Of a stretch of DNA of 64,000 nucleotides, positions 1 through 8,521 are shown in pieces. Source of the DNA: Ensifer adhaerens (lineage in GTDB: Bacteria; Pseudomonadota; Alphaproteobacteria; Rhizobiales; Rhizobiaceae); contig NZ_JABEKT010000001.1 in NCBI RefSeq assembly GCF_013283195.1, positions 3,406,511-3,470,510 on the forward strand. The letters are read 5' to 3'. The notes under the pieces were generated by a model. That model worked only from the letters and a program-made list of their open reading frames with translations, had not been told where the DNA came from and searched no databases. Every line of letters starts with the position of its first letter. Within the stretch, counting starts at the first letter, position 1. The translations under genes and the position numbers were made by a program.

Positions 1-298
1 TGTCCGCAAGCCGCTTTGCGGCCGTCTGGCGGTCGTTTTCGAGTTCGAGCACGTTCTGGAAAACCGGAAAGCCACTCTCGGCCCGGGAGATCCGGAACTG
101 GTCGACGAAGCCGATGCGGTTTTCCCAGCAGGCGATCGAAGCTTTCAGCCGGGCCAGATATGGAACGATCACCTCGCCGACCACGGTGTTGCGATAGAGC
201 GGCGAATTGCGGTCGCCAAGAAACAGCTCTAGCCCGGCCAGCGCCGAATGGATCGAGGCAAAATACTGCGCAACGGCGGGGGATGCGGCAATTTTCAT
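1..298 (-). CDS. Hypothetical protein, C-terminus cut by window edge
   Basis: Partial gene running off the left edge; about 99 N-terminal residues are visible. I do not recognise the family. The visible part is mostly helical, with no signal peptide and no clear membrane segment. The ATG at 298 has a purine-rich ribosome site (GGGGGAA) a few bases upstream, much like the site in front of the coiled-coil gene that precedes it on the same strand. The gap between the two genes is 72 bases, so they are probably co-transcribed. A related role is inferred from position only. Confidence 0.6.
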   Translation of the reverse strand, partial: MKIAASPAVAQYFASIHSALAGLELFLGDRNSPLYRNTVVGEVIVPYLARLKASIACWENRIGFVDQFRISRAESGFPVFQNVLELENDRQTAAKRLAD

Positions 299-370
299 GC
301 CGTTCCCCCTGGCGTGTAGCGCAAGGCAAAGTCGAACCGTTTCATGCGCATGCCCATGTGCTCGCGCCGA

Positions 371-1459
371 TCACTGCTTCACGTAGTTGGCAGTGTTGTG
401 TTTGTCCATGACCGCCTGGAAGCGCCGGGCAAAGGCGTCGTCGGCCAGCTTCTTGCGGCGCTGGATGTCCTGCGTCGACAGCATGTTCTTCTCATGCATT
501 TCCAGGAGGTCGCCGATATGGCGCTGGGCGGCAGCGCCGATGCCGGCCATCGTCTCTTCAGCGGCCGTGTCGACCTGGCTTCCGAGCGTGTTGATCTTGT
601 GGGCGACATCCTGCTGTGCCGCGGTCTTCAACGAATCTTCCAGCGCCTTGTAGAGCACGATGCGTTGCTCGGTATCGATCGTCAGCTTGTTGATGAGCGT
701 GTTCTGCGCCGCGATCTGGTTGTTGAGCGAATCGACGAAGGTCTGGAACATCGAGGTGTAGCGCTCAAGCGTCTGGCTTTCGGCCAGAAGCTCCTGCTCC
801 TTGGCCTGCTTCTCGTTGTATTCCGTCGCCAGTGCCGAGCGTTCGCCTTCAAGCTCGGTGCGCACCTTCTGTTCGGTCGATGCGGCAATGCGGTTTTCGA
901 TGTCGAGCAGCAGCGGGTTCAATTCCTCGATGCGCTTCTGCACCGTTTCCAGATTGGCCATGGTGCCCTTGCGGCGCTCGATCACCTGGATCAGGCTCTG
1001 CTCAGAGGTCTTGTAACGCTGGTCGAGGATCGACTTCTGGTCCTTGAGGATGCCGACAATGGTGTCGGACTTCGACAGCAACTCCTGCAGGTTGCCGGCA
1101 AGCGACATGTTGCGCACCCGGTCGGTGCGCAAACGCTGCATCTTCTGCTTGGAGAAGATACCGATGAACTTCTCGTAGCCGGTATAGTTCTTCATGCTCT
1201 CGAACTCGGTACCGAAGATGTTCGTCGCATCTTCCAGCCCGATGATCAGGTCGGCGATGTTGGCCTCCATCACCTTCTGCTGGTTGATCACGTCCTGAAT
1301 GCGGGCGTTCTCGATATCGAAATTGACGTCGCCGAGCTTGGTCTCCGACTTGGCAAATTGCTCCAGCACGACGCCTGATTGTTCGAGCTTGCCGCGCATC
1401 TGCTCGACAACGCTTTTCGTCTTCTCGATTTCCGCGTCAAAATTCTGAAGCGAAGCCAT
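371..1459 (-). CDS. Coiled-coil protein, TelA/toxic-anion-resistance-like
   Basis: A 362-residue, almost wholly helical and strongly charged protein with long heptad-like stretches and no signal peptide or membrane segment, so probably cytoplasmic. Its composition and helical spacing resemble TelA/KlaA toxic-anion-resistance proteins, but I see no diagnostic motif, so this is a loose family suggestion. The ATG at 1459 follows a GGGGGAT ribosome site; an in-frame upstream start at 1486 has no such site. It is first in a probable two-gene unit with the partial gene at the left edge. It could equally be an uncharacterised coiled-coil scaffold. Confidence 0.6.
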   Translation of the reverse strand: MASLQNFDAEIEKTKSVVEQMRGKLEQSGVVLEQFAKSETKLGDVNFDIENARIQDVINQQKVMEANIADLIIGLEDATNIFGTEFESMKNYTGYEKFIGIFSKQKMQRLRTDRVRNMSLAGNLQELLSKSDTIVGILKDQKSILDQRYKTSEQSLIQVIERRKGTMANLETVQKRIEELNPLLLDIENRIAASTEQKVRTELEGERSALATEYNEKQAKEQELLAESQTLERYTSMFQTFVDSLNNQIAAQNTLINKLTIDTEQRIVLYKALEDSLKTAAQQDVAHKINTLGSQVDTAAEETMAGIGAAAQRHIGDLLEMHEKNMLSTQDIQRRKKLADDAFARRFQAVMDKHNTANYVKQ

Positions 1460-1624
1460 ATCATCCCCCTGGATCGATCGAGGCAACAGATGCCATCCGG
1501 GCCAAATTATTCAGCCTTCGATTGCAGTTATATAAAGGGTGTTTATCGAAAGAGAACAAGTCTAGCCGGCCGGCTTTTTTGGTCAACCGTCCCGTCGAAG
1601 TGCTTGAGATATCGAAGGCATTGC

Positions 1625-2023
1625 CTACCTGGCGGCCGCCGGATCCCTGAGATAGGCAATGACGTCGGCAATATCCTGCGGCTTCTTCAGGCCAACAAAG
1701 CTCATCTTTGTGCCGCCCACCATCGCCTTCGGGCTGAGCAGATACTCGCTCAGCGTCGCCTCGTCCCAGACATGCCCCTGTGAACCGAAAGCCCTCATGG
1801 CTTCCGAATAGCTGTAGTCGGCGACAGACGCGGCCGGACGGCCGATGACGCCCATAAGGCTCGGCCCAACACGATTGTTAGGTTCGGTAGCCGTGTGGCA
1901 GGCCCCGCATTTGCGGAAGACGGCAGCCCCCGCCTTGGCGTCGCCGCCGGCATGGCCGGGCGTCGCCCCGAGACAGAGGCAGATGAAAAGAGACGGAAGC
2001 AGACGCAGCATTGCGAACCTCAT
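1625..2023 (-). CDS. Periplasmic class I c-type cytochrome
   Basis: A 132-residue precursor with an N-terminal signal peptide (cleavage after the first AHA-like site, about residue 25), a CxxCH heme-attachment site (CGACH, about residue 39) and a downstream Met in a KMSF context as the likely sixth heme ligand. Size and motif spacing fit soluble cytochrome c2/c550-type electron carriers. It would act in the periplasm, passing electrons between membrane complexes or oxidoreductases. It is a single gene, not in an obvious operon. The exact redox partner cannot be told from sequence. Confidence 0.9.
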   Translation of the reverse strand: MRFAMLRLLPSLFICLCLGATPGHAGGDAKAGAAVFRKCGACHTATEPNNRVGPSLMGVIGRPAASVADYSYSEAMRAFGSQGHVWDEATLSEYLLSPKAMVGGTKMSFVGLKKPQDIADVIAYLRDPAAAR

Positions 2024-2168
2024 CGAGGAGAAACCGGATCAGCATGATCCCCCGACTGCGCAGCTTTCAAGGCGCTATGCAGTCGCACTGCAGCCAAGTG
2101 GGCCCAAGGAGTGCCGCAACACTCCAAACGCCAGACAGGCGGCCGCGAAACGAATCCGGTTTCAGGCG

Positions 2169-2762
2169 TCAGGCGGGGTCGCAACGCATCTTGTCTTCCC
2201 AGTGGCGCCGGCAATAGGAGACATATTTCTCGTTGCCGCCGACCTCGACCTGGGCGCCCTCGCGAACGACGTTGCCGTGCCCATCGAGACGGACGACCAT
2301 CGTCGCCTTGCGGCCGCAGTCGCAGATCGTGCGCACTTCGCGCAGTTCGTCGGCAATGGCCAGAAGCGCCATCGAGCCCGGAAAGAGTTTGCCCTGGAAA
2401 TCGGTGCGCAACCCGTAGGCCATGACGGGGATACCGATCCGGTCGGCGACCCGCGCCAGCTGCCAGACCTGCTCTTCGTCCAGGAACTGGGCTTCATCGA
2501 CGAAGACGCAGGCAATCTTGCCCATGCCGTCGGTGTTGAGCTTTTCAATCAACGCGTGGAGATCGTCGCCGCCATGGAAGGGGATGGCGTCCGCATCGAG
2601 ACCGATGCGCGACGAGATGCGTCCGGTGCCCGCCCGGTCGTCGAATGCCGCGATCAGCATGACGACGCGCATGCCGCGTTCCTGATAGTTGTAGGATGCC
2701 TGCAGCAGCAACGTGCTCTTGCCCGCATTCATCGTGGCATAGCTAAAATAGAGTTTGGCCAT
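2169..2762 (-). CDS. tdk: Thymidine kinase
   Basis: A 197-residue type II thymidine kinase, which phosphorylates thymidine (and deoxyuridine) with ATP in the pyrimidine salvage pathway. The P-loop NAGKST lies near residue 12, the Walker B-like DEAQF motif near the middle, and a C-x-C plus later C/H cluster provides the structural zinc site. Length is normal for the family. The gene is divergent from choX across 248 bases and is separated from the cytochrome gene by about 145 bases, so it is probably transcribed alone. Confidence 0.96.
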   Translation of the reverse strand: MAKLYFSYATMNAGKSTLLLQASYNYQERGMRVVMLIAAFDDRAGTGRISSRIGLDADAIPFHGGDDLHALIEKLNTDGMGKIACVFVDEAQFLDEEQVWQLARVADRIGIPVMAYGLRTDFQGKLFPGSMALLAIADELREVRTICDCGRKATMVVRLDGHGNVVREGAQVEVGGNEKYVSYCRRHWEDKMRCDPA

Positions 2763-2912
2763 ATCCTACCGTTTCCGGAATCGTCTCGCCGGTACATGAC
2801 GAGGCTTGGCCCCGAAGGCCAGAGCCTGTTTGCGCGACCCACAGTTTTTCGCCCGACTTGACCATTTCGTGGGCATTGCGACATTCTGCGTCGCAGCGTG
2901 CATCCCGTCCGC

Positions 2913-2927
2913 GTATTGACGCAATAC
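2913..2927. promoter_or_regulatory. Candidate operator, 15-base palindrome upstream of choX
   Basis: GTATTGACGCAATAC has perfect 6-base arms around a 3-base centre and contains a TTGACG hexamer that could be a -35 element. It lies about 85 bases before the choX start, in the tdk/choX divergent region. A regulator bound here could block RNA polymerase. Which protein binds is unknown; control by choline is an inference from the known inducibility of choX in S. meliloti. Confidence 0.4.
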
Positions 2928-3010
2928 ACTTCCTTCGACATCAAAGCGCTTGAATTCGCTATCCAATGGTGTTTGGCTAAAACAATAATAGAGGCAGGGG
3001 AACGACAACG

Positions 3011-3967
3011 ATGAACAAAGCACTCTCTCTCAAATTCATGCTCGCTGGCGCCGTTTCGGTGGCTGCCCTTGTTGCTGGAAACGCCGCGGCGGCCGAGCCT
3101 GAAAACTGTGGCACGGTCCGTTTCTCCGACGTTGGATGGACGGATATCACAGCCACCACCGCCACGGTTTCCGCCGTGCTCAAGGGCCTCGGCTATCAGA
3201 CGGAAATCAAGGTTCTCTCGGTTCCGGTCACCTACACCTCGCTGAAGAACAAGGACATCGACGTCTTCCTCGGCAACTGGATGCCGACCCAGGAAAACGA
3301 CGTTCGCCCCTATCTCGACGACAAGTCGGTCGAATCCTTCGGCCCGAACCTCGAAGGCGCGAAATACACGCTGGCGACCAACGCCAAGGGTGCCGAACTC
3401 GGCATCAAGGACTTCAAGGATATCGCCGCCCAGAAAGACGCGCTCGAAGGCAAGATCTATGGCATCGAGCCGGGCAATGACGGCAACCGCCTGATCATCG
3501 ACATGGTCGACAAGGACACCTTCGGCCTCAAGGGCTTCGAAGTGGTCGAATCCTCCGAACAGGGCATGCTGGCGCAGGTCGCCCGCTCCGAAAAGGACGG
3601 TGCGCCGATCGTGTTCCTCGGCTGGGAGCCGCATCCGATGAACGCCAATTTCAAGCTTACCTACCTCTCCGGCGGTGACGATATCTTCGGCCCGAATTTC
3701 GGCGGCGCCACCATCTTCACCAACGTTCGTGCCGGCTACACCACCGAATGCCCCAATGTCGGCAAGCTGCTCACGAACCTCAAGTTCTCGCTGCAGATGG
3801 AAAACGAGATCATGGGCAAGATCCTCAACGACGGCAAGGAACCGGATGCCGCCGCCACGGAATGGCTGAAGGCCAACCCGACGGCGATCGAACCGTGGCT
3901 CGCCGGCGTGACCACCAAGGATGGCGGCGAAGGCCTCCCGGCGGCCAAGACCGCGCTCGGGCTCTGA
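3011..3967 (+). CDS. choX: Choline ABC transporter, periplasmic binding protein ChoX
   Basis: A 318-residue high-affinity choline (and acetylcholine) binding protein that delivers its ligand to ChoWV. A signal peptide ends near residue 28 (AAAA). The ligand box of the crystallised S. meliloti ChoX is present at the same numbering: Trp43, Asp45, Trp90, Tyr119, Asn156 and Trp205. This makes the assignment stronger than a generic ProX/OpuAC call. The ribosome site is AGGGGA before ATG 3011. A strong hairpin terminator follows the gene before choW, which should give more ChoX than permease. Confidence 0.97.
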   Translation: MNKALSLKFMLAGAVSVAALVAGNAAAAEPENCGTVRFSDVGWTDITATTATVSAVLKGLGYQTEIKVLSVPVTYTSLKNKDIDVFLGNWMPTQENDVRPYLDDKSVESFGPNLEGAKYTLATNAKGAELGIKDFKDIAAQKDALEGKIYGIEPGNDGNRLIIDMVDKDTFGLKGFEVVESSEQGMLAQVARSEKDGAPIVFLGWEPHPMNANFKLTYLSGGDDIFGPNFGGATIFTNVRAGYTTECPNVGKLLTNLKFSLQMENEIMGKILNDGKEPDAAATEWLKANPTAIEPWLAGVTTKDGGEGLPAAKTALGL

Positions 3968-3975
3968 GCGACGAC

Positions 3976-4000
3976 AAGGCGGGGGGACCCCGCCTTTTTT
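3976..4000 (+). terminator. Intra-operon hairpin terminator between choX and choW
   Basis: A 9-base-pair stem (3976-3984 with 3988-3996) closes a 3-base loop and is followed by six T residues. It has the full form of an intrinsic terminator yet sits 9 bases after the choX stop and about 50 before choW. Confidence 0.85.
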
Positions 4001-4047
4001 CACCGCATCGCGCGATATTGTTGATCTGACGAGACGGATTCACCCCT

Positions 4048-4893
4048 GTGGAATTTCTGACCGAATACCGCATTCCCATCGGCGGCTGGGCCAAGGCGTT
4101 CGTCGACTGGCTGACGACGAACTTCGAGCTGTTCTTCGACCAACTTGCCCGCTTCCTGTCCGGCGTCGTCGGCATTCTGCTCTATATCCTGCAGACGCCG
4201 CATCCGCTGATCGTGGTGGCAGTCATCACCGGGCTTGCCTGGTGGTTCCGCCGTTCGCTCGGCATCACGCTGTTCACCGGCCTCGGATTGCTGCTGATCA
4301 TCAACCAGGGCTACTGGAAGGAAACGACCGAGACACTGGCTCTGGTGCTGGCTGCCAGCGTCGTCAGCATGGCCGTCGGCGTTCCGCTCGGCATTGCCGC
4401 TGCGCGCCGCGCCTGGGTCTATTCCGTCATGCGCCCGATCCTCGACTTGATGCAGACGATCCCCACCTTCGTCTATCTGATCCCCGCGCTCATTCTCTTC
4501 GGCCTCGGCATGGTGCCGGGCCTGATCGCAACGGTGATCTTCGCCATTCCAGCCCCCATCCGCCTCACCCGCCTCGGCATCATCTCCACGCCGCCGTCGC
4601 TGGTGGAAGCGGCACAGGCCTTCGGCGCAACACCGGGCCAGGTGCTGCGCAAGGTCGAGCTACCCTTCGCAATGCCGCAGATCATGGCGGGCCTGACCCA
4701 GACGATCATGCTCTCGCTGTCGATGGTGGTCATCGCGGCGCTGGTCGGCGCCAACGGGCTCGGCGTTCCCGTGCTGCGGGCGCTGAACTCGGTGAACGTC
4801 GCCAAGGGTTTCGAGGCCGGCCTCTGCATCGTCATCCTGGCTATCATCCTCGACCGCCTGTTCCGCTCGTCCGACGAAGGAGAGGGTGCATGA
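4048..4893 (+). CDS. choW: Choline ABC transporter permease ChoW
   Basis: A 281-residue inner-membrane permease of the ProW/OpuAB type with about six hydrophobic segments. The cytoplasmic coupling loop with the EAA-type motif (EAAQAFGATPGQVLRKVELP region, about residues 188-207) contacts the ChoV ATPase. It starts with GTG at 4048; no in-frame ATG with a better ribosome site is nearby. Its stop overlaps the ATG of choV by four bases (ATGA), which implies translational coupling and fixed stoichiometry with ChoV. Confidence 0.95.
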   Translation: MEFLTEYRIPIGGWAKAFVDWLTTNFELFFDQLARFLSGVVGILLYILQTPHPLIVVAVITGLAWWFRRSLGITLFTGLGLLLIINQGYWKETTETLALVLAASVVSMAVGVPLGIAAARRAWVYSVMRPILDLMQTIPTFVYLIPALILFGLGMVPGLIATVIFAIPAPIRLTRLGIISTPPSLVEAAQAFGATPGQVLRKVELPFAMPQIMAGLTQTIMLSLSMVVIAALVGANGLGVPVLRALNSVNVAKGFEAGLCIVILAIILDRLFRSSDEGEGA

Positions 4894-5939
4894 CCGACGC
4901 CGTCGTTTTCAAGAATGTCGACATCATCTTCGGCAACAATCCGCAGACCGCGCTGCAGATGGTCGACCAGGGCAAGACCCGCGACGAGATCGGCGCGGCC
5001 ACCGGCCTGGTGCTGGGCGTCGCCGGTGCAACGCTGTCGATCAACGAGGGCGAGATCCTGGTCTTGATGGGCCTCTCCGGCTCCGGCAAGTCGACGCTGC
5101 TTCGCGCCGTCAACGGCCTGGCACCCGTCGTGCGCGGCGAGGTCGAGGTCAAGACCGCCAATGGACCGCTCAATCCCTATCGAACCACGCCCAAGTCGCT
5201 GCGCGATTTCCGCATGCACACCGTGTCGATGGTGTTCCAGCAGTTCGCGCTGTTGCCCTGGCGCACCGTTGCCGACAATGTCGGCTTCGGTCTTGAGCTT
5301 GCCGGCATGCCCGACGCCGAACGCAAGGCCCGCGTCGGCGAGCAGCTCGAACTCGTCAACCTGACGAAGTGGGCAGGCCGCAAGGTCAACGAGCTTTCGG
5401 GCGGCATGCAGCAGCGCGTCGGCCTGGCCCGCGCCTTTGCGACCGGCGCGCCGATCCTGTTGATGGACGAACCGTTCTCGGCGCTCGACCCATTGATCCG
5501 AACCCGGCTGCAGGACGAACTGCTCGAATTCCAACGTCGCCTGAAGAAGACCATCGTCTTCGTCAGTCATGACCTCGACGAGGCGTTCCGCATCGGCAAC
5601 CGCATCGCCATCATGGAAGGCGGCCGCATCATCCAGTGCGGTACGCCGCAAGACATCGTCAGAAACCCGGCGAACCAATATGTCGCCGATTTCGTTCAGC
5701 ACATGAACCCGATCACCATGCTGACGGCCAAGGACGTGATGCAGACCGGCGTCCAACGCGGAGCAACGGTTGCCGGCGTGACGGCAACCGCCAAGCCGAC
5801 GACACCGCTCGTCGATATCCTCGACGCCATGTCCCGCCAGCCGGGCAGCGTCGGCGTCGTCGACAATGGCTCCGTGGTCGGCACGATCAACGCGCAAAAC
5901 ATCGTTGAAGGCCTGACGCGACACCGCAACAAAAGTTGA
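4890..5939 (+). CDS. choV: Choline ABC transporter ATP-binding protein ChoV
   Basis: A 349-residue ATPase that powers choline import with ChoW. Walker A (GLSGSGKST, near residue 61), ABC signature (LSGGMQQRVG), Walker B (LLMDEPFSALD) and the H-loop (VSHD) are all intact. The N-terminal extension before the ABC core and the C-terminal tail of about 85 residues are typical of the ProV/OpuAA group; the tail is a shortened, CBS-like regulatory region. Start overlaps the choW stop. A clear intrinsic terminator follows at 5962. Confidence 0.95.
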   Translation: MTDAVVFKNVDIIFGNNPQTALQMVDQGKTRDEIGAATGLVLGVAGATLSINEGEILVLMGLSGSGKSTLLRAVNGLAPVVRGEVEVKTANGPLNPYRTTPKSLRDFRMHTVSMVFQQFALLPWRTVADNVGFGLELAGMPDAERKARVGEQLELVNLTKWAGRKVNELSGGMQQRVGLARAFATGAPILLMDEPFSALDPLIRTRLQDELLEFQRRLKKTIVFVSHDLDEAFRIGNRIAIMEGGRIIQCGTPQDIVRNPANQYVADFVQHMNPITMLTAKDVMQTGVQRGATVAGVTATAKPTTPLVDILDAMSRQPGSVGVVDNGSVVGTINAQNIVEGLTRHRNKS

Positions 5940-5961
5940 CGAAAGCGCACAAGAAGCCAAT

Positions 5962-5990
5962 AAAAGCCCGGACCCTGTTCCGGGCTTTTT
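5962..5990 (+). terminator. Intrinsic terminator of choXWV
   Basis: Stem AAAAGCCCGGA pairs with TTCCGGGCTTTT around a short loop and ends in a run of five T. It lies 22 bases after the choV stop and before the hugZ-like gene. Confidence 0.9.
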
Positions 5991-6027
5991 CGTCTGGAAC
6001 CGGACCGAAGCTCAGGAAGGAAGACGA

Positions 6028-6771
6028 ATGACCGACAAGCCGAACGTATTGCGCGAAACCGATGACGAGGCGCGCAAGCTGGCGCATACGCTCTTGCGCG
6101 GTGCGCGCAGCGGTTCGCTTGCGGCAATCGAACCGGAGAGCGGCGGCTTCCCGTTCGTCAGTCGCGTCCTCGTCGGCATGGATGTCGACGGTGTGCCGCT
6201 GATCCTGATTTCCAAATTGTCGACCCACACAAAGGCTCTGCTTGCCGACACGCGCGCCTCGCTGCTGACGGGAGAACCGGGCAAAGGCGATCCCCTCGCC
6301 CATCCAAGGCTCACAGTGCAGTGCGAGGCCGAAGCGGTTGAACGCGATTCGGACGCTCACGCCCGCATCCGCGAGCGGTTCGTCCGTCGTCACCCCAAAT
6401 CGAAGCTCTATGTCGACTTCCCCGATTTCGGTTTCTTCCGTCTAAATCCGTTACGCGCGAGCCTTAACGGTGGTTTCGGGCGCGCCTACGTGCTGACGGC
6501 GGAGGATCTGGTGATCGAATCACCGGCCACCGCATCACTCGCAGCGATGGAAGCCGGTGCCATCGAGCATATGAACGCCGATCACGCCGAAGCGGTCAAG
6601 TTTTACGCTGAAAAGCTCTGTAACGCCCCGGAAGGCGACTGGAAGGTCGTCGGCATCGACGCCGCCGGCCTGGATCTGGCCTATGGCGACCAATTGAAGC
6701 GGCTCGAGTTTCCTGCGCCAATGCGGGACAGCTCGGAGTTACGGCCACTTTTGCGCGAACTTTACGGTTAA
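6028..6771 (+). CDS. HugZ/HutZ-like heme-utilisation protein
   Basis: A 247-residue protein with an N-terminal split-barrel flavin/heme-binding fold of the pyridoxamine-phosphate-oxidase superfamily (about 1-150) and a C-terminal DUF2470-like domain (about 165-247) with the conserved EHMNADHAEA stretch. This two-domain layout is that of HugZ/HutZ proteins, which bind and can degrade heme to release iron. A good ribosome site (GGAAGGAAG) precedes ATG 6028. It stands alone after the cho terminator. Heme oxygenase activity is inferred from the family; a flavin-binding role is possible. Confidence 0.8.
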   Translation: MTDKPNVLRETDDEARKLAHTLLRGARSGSLAAIEPESGGFPFVSRVLVGMDVDGVPLILISKLSTHTKALLADTRASLLTGEPGKGDPLAHPRLTVQCEAEAVERDSDAHARIRERFVRRHPKSKLYVDFPDFGFFRLNPLRASLNGGFGRAYVLTAEDLVIESPATASLAAMEAGAIEHMNADHAEAVKFYAEKLCNAPEGDWKVVGIDAAGLDLAYGDQLKRLEFPAPMRDSSELRPLLRELYG

Positions 6772-6818
6772 TCGCTCGCCAGATACCCCCATTTCTTGCA
6801 GTAGGTAGTTGCCCTTTT

Positions 6819-6834
6819 ATGCATCACGACTAAT
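6819..6834 (-). promoter_or_regulatory. Candidate NolR box upstream of nolR
   Basis: Read on the minus strand, the site is ATTAG, nine bases, then AT, which fits the published NolR consensus (A/T)TTAG-N9-A(T/A). It lies 44 bases before the nolR start. NolR is reported to control its own gene, so this is a likely autoregulatory operator. Confidence 0.65.
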
Positions 6835-6878
6835 TATCGTCCTTCGTCAACCATAACTACGTGTGATGTAATTTTCGC

Positions 6879-7235
6879 ATGGAGCACGCAATGCAGCCAC
6901 TTTCGCCTGAAAAACATGATGAAGCCGAGATAGCAGCCGGCTTCCTCTCGGCCATGGCAAACCCTAAGCGCCTTCTCATCCTCGATTCCCTTGTCAAGGA
7001 AGAGATGGCAGTCGGCGCATTGGCCAATAAGGTGGGCTTGAGCCAGTCCGCTCTTTCCCAGCACCTGTCCAAACTGCGAGCCCAGAATCTGGTCAGCACT
7101 CGCCGTGACGCTCAGACGATCTACTACTCCAGTTCGTCCGACGCCGTCATGAGGATTTTGGGTACGCTCTCCGATATCTACGGCGTCGACGCAAATGCCG
7201 TGGAAGAAAAGACCTTGGTCCGCCGCTCGGCCTGA
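6879..7235 (+). CDS. nolR: ArsR-family regulator NolR
   Basis: A 118-residue winged-helix repressor. The DNA-recognition region (ANKVGLSQSALSQHLSKLR, about residues 47-65) and the whole core match what I know of Sinorhizobium NolR, a dimeric regulator of core nodulation genes and other functions. There are no metal-binding cysteines of the ArsR sensor type, as expected for NolR. The reading frame is intact, unlike the disrupted copy in S. meliloti strain 1021. An internal ATG at 6891 is an alternative start. A consensus NolR box lies upstream, supporting autoregulation. Confidence 0.9.
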   Translation: MEHAMQPLSPEKHDEAEIAAGFLSAMANPKRLLILDSLVKEEMAVGALANKVGLSQSALSQHLSKLRAQNLVSTRRDAQTIYYSSSSDAVMRILGTLSDIYGVDANAVEEKTLVRRSA

Positions 7236-7361
7236 CCTTATCAGTCCGCAACAGGGATCATGCCCTGAAGTAGCCCCACACGAGCAATCGCGCGGGGCTT
7301 ATTCTTTTCTGGAAGATCGGCAGACGGGGCAAGGCCATTGCCCGGCCGAAGCGCCCCGCTG

Positions 7362-7394
7362 CCCAAGCAACCTCCGTTCTGAAGGTTGCTTGGG
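7362..7394. repeat. Perfect 12-bp hairpin after nolR
   Basis: Twelve perfect base pairs (7362-7373 with 7383-7394) around a 9-base loop, in the 239-base gap between nolR and the next gene. There is no T tract, so it may be a processing or protective structure rather than a simple intrinsic terminator. A weaker GCCCC/GGGGC hairpin followed by TATTCTTTT lies just before it, around 7273-7305, and could be the nolR terminator. Confidence 0.7.
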
Positions 7395-7474
7395 GCTTGC
7401 CGCCGTTGTTTACGCGGCCTTGAGGTTTCCGGGTCAGGATGCGCCCCGAGCGAAACAGCCGGGACATCGGGTTT

Positions 7475-8521
7475 ATGAAGGACAAGGTCCGTTGGGGCAT
7501 CGCCGGTACCGGCGTGATCGCAAACAGCTTTGCGTCCGACATCCAGTTTACCGGCAACGCCGTGCTGGCCGCTGTCTATTCCCGAAGCCAGGAGAAGGCC
7601 GATGCCTTCGCCGAACGCTTCGGCGGCATCACCCCCCATTCCAGCATCGATGCCTTTGCCGCCGATCCTGAAATCGACGCGGTCTATGTTGCCTCGCCGA
7701 ACGCCGTGCATCTGGAACACGCCATCGTCTTTCTTTCGGCGGATAAGGCCGTCCTGGTCGAAAAGCCGCTGACGACCTCGTTCGACGACGCGCGTTCGCT
7801 ATCGGCACTGGCCGCAGCCAAGGGCCTCTTTGCCATGGAGGGCCTGTGGACCTGCTTCCTGCCGGCGATCAACAAGGCACGCGCACTGCTCGATGGTGAG
7901 GCGCTGGGGCGCATTCGGCATGTGACGGCGGAGCTCGCCTATGAAAAGCCGTTCGACCCCACAGACCGCTTTTTCGACGCCAGGCTCGGCGGTGGGTCGC
8001 TGCTCGACCTCGGCATTTATCCGCTTTCGCTGTGTCTGAACCTGTTCGGGCGCCCGCATACGATCGACGGCCGCTGGCAAAGCGCGCCGACGGGCGTCGA
8101 CCTCTCGGCGGAAATGCGCCTCGCCTATACCGGCTTCAACGCACATCTTTCCTGCGGCTTCGACCGTGACGGAGACAACCGCTTCGTCATCGATGGAGAC
8201 CGCGGAACGCTCGTCATCGACGCTCCGTTTCTGAAGGCCAGTCGGCTGTTTCTCGCCAGCAACGGCCTGGTGCGCAAGGCCATCGCACCCAGAGGAAGGG
8301 GCCCGTGGGCGAAGACGCTGACGCGGGTTGCCAGACGCGTCTCCCTGCCCGGTCTTCAGCGTTTCGACCTGCCGTTCCCGGGCAACGGGTTGCAATTCGA
8401 GATCGAGGCGGCAAGTGCTGCAATCCTGGAAGGCTGGCACGAACACATCCTGATGCCGACGTCGCGCAGCGTCCAGGCGATCGAAATCATCGAAACGATC
8501 CGCGCTTTGCTTCCGTCATAG
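7475..8521 (+). CDS. Gfo/Idh/MocA-family oxidoreductase
   Basis: A 348-residue NAD(P)-dependent sugar or cyclitol dehydrogenase family member. The N-terminal Rossmann fold has GIAGTGVIA (about residues 7-15), followed by the EKPLT motif with the catalytic-region lysine (about 91-95); the C-terminal half is the substrate-binding alpha/beta domain. I chose ATG 7475, directly before the KDKVRWGIAG strand, because upstream in-frame codons lengthen the protein beyond the family norm. It converges with a second family member and their ends overlap by six bases. Substrate unknown. Confidence 0.85.
   Translation: MKDKVRWGIAGTGVIANSFASDIQFTGNAVLAAVYSRSQEKADAFAERFGGITPHSSIDAFAADPEIDAVYVASPNAVHLEHAIVFLSADKAVLVEKPLTTSFDDARSLSALAAAKGLFAMEGLWTCFLPAINKARALLDGEALGRIRHVTAELAYEKPFDPTDRFFDARLGGGSLLDLGIYPLSLCLNLFGRPHTIDGRWQSAPTGVDLSAEMRLAYTGFNAHLSCGFDRDGDNRFVIDGDRGTLVIDAPFLKASRLFLASNGLVRKAIAPRGRGPWAKTLTRVARRVSLPGLQRFDLPFPGNGLQFEIEAASAAILEGWHEHILMPTSRSVQAIEIIETIRALLPS

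Noticed and set aside
344..1378. Plus-strand open frame opposite the coiled-coil gene
   Set aside because: Leu/Val/Arg-rich mirror of a helical coiled-coil gene; the minus-strand gene has a proper ribosome site and start.
2729..4003. Long open frame on the minus strand opposite choX (about 424 codons)
   Set aside because: It lies opposite a gene with exact ChoX ligand residues and has the Gly/Arg/Val/Asp-rich composition common in antisense frames of GC-rich genes.
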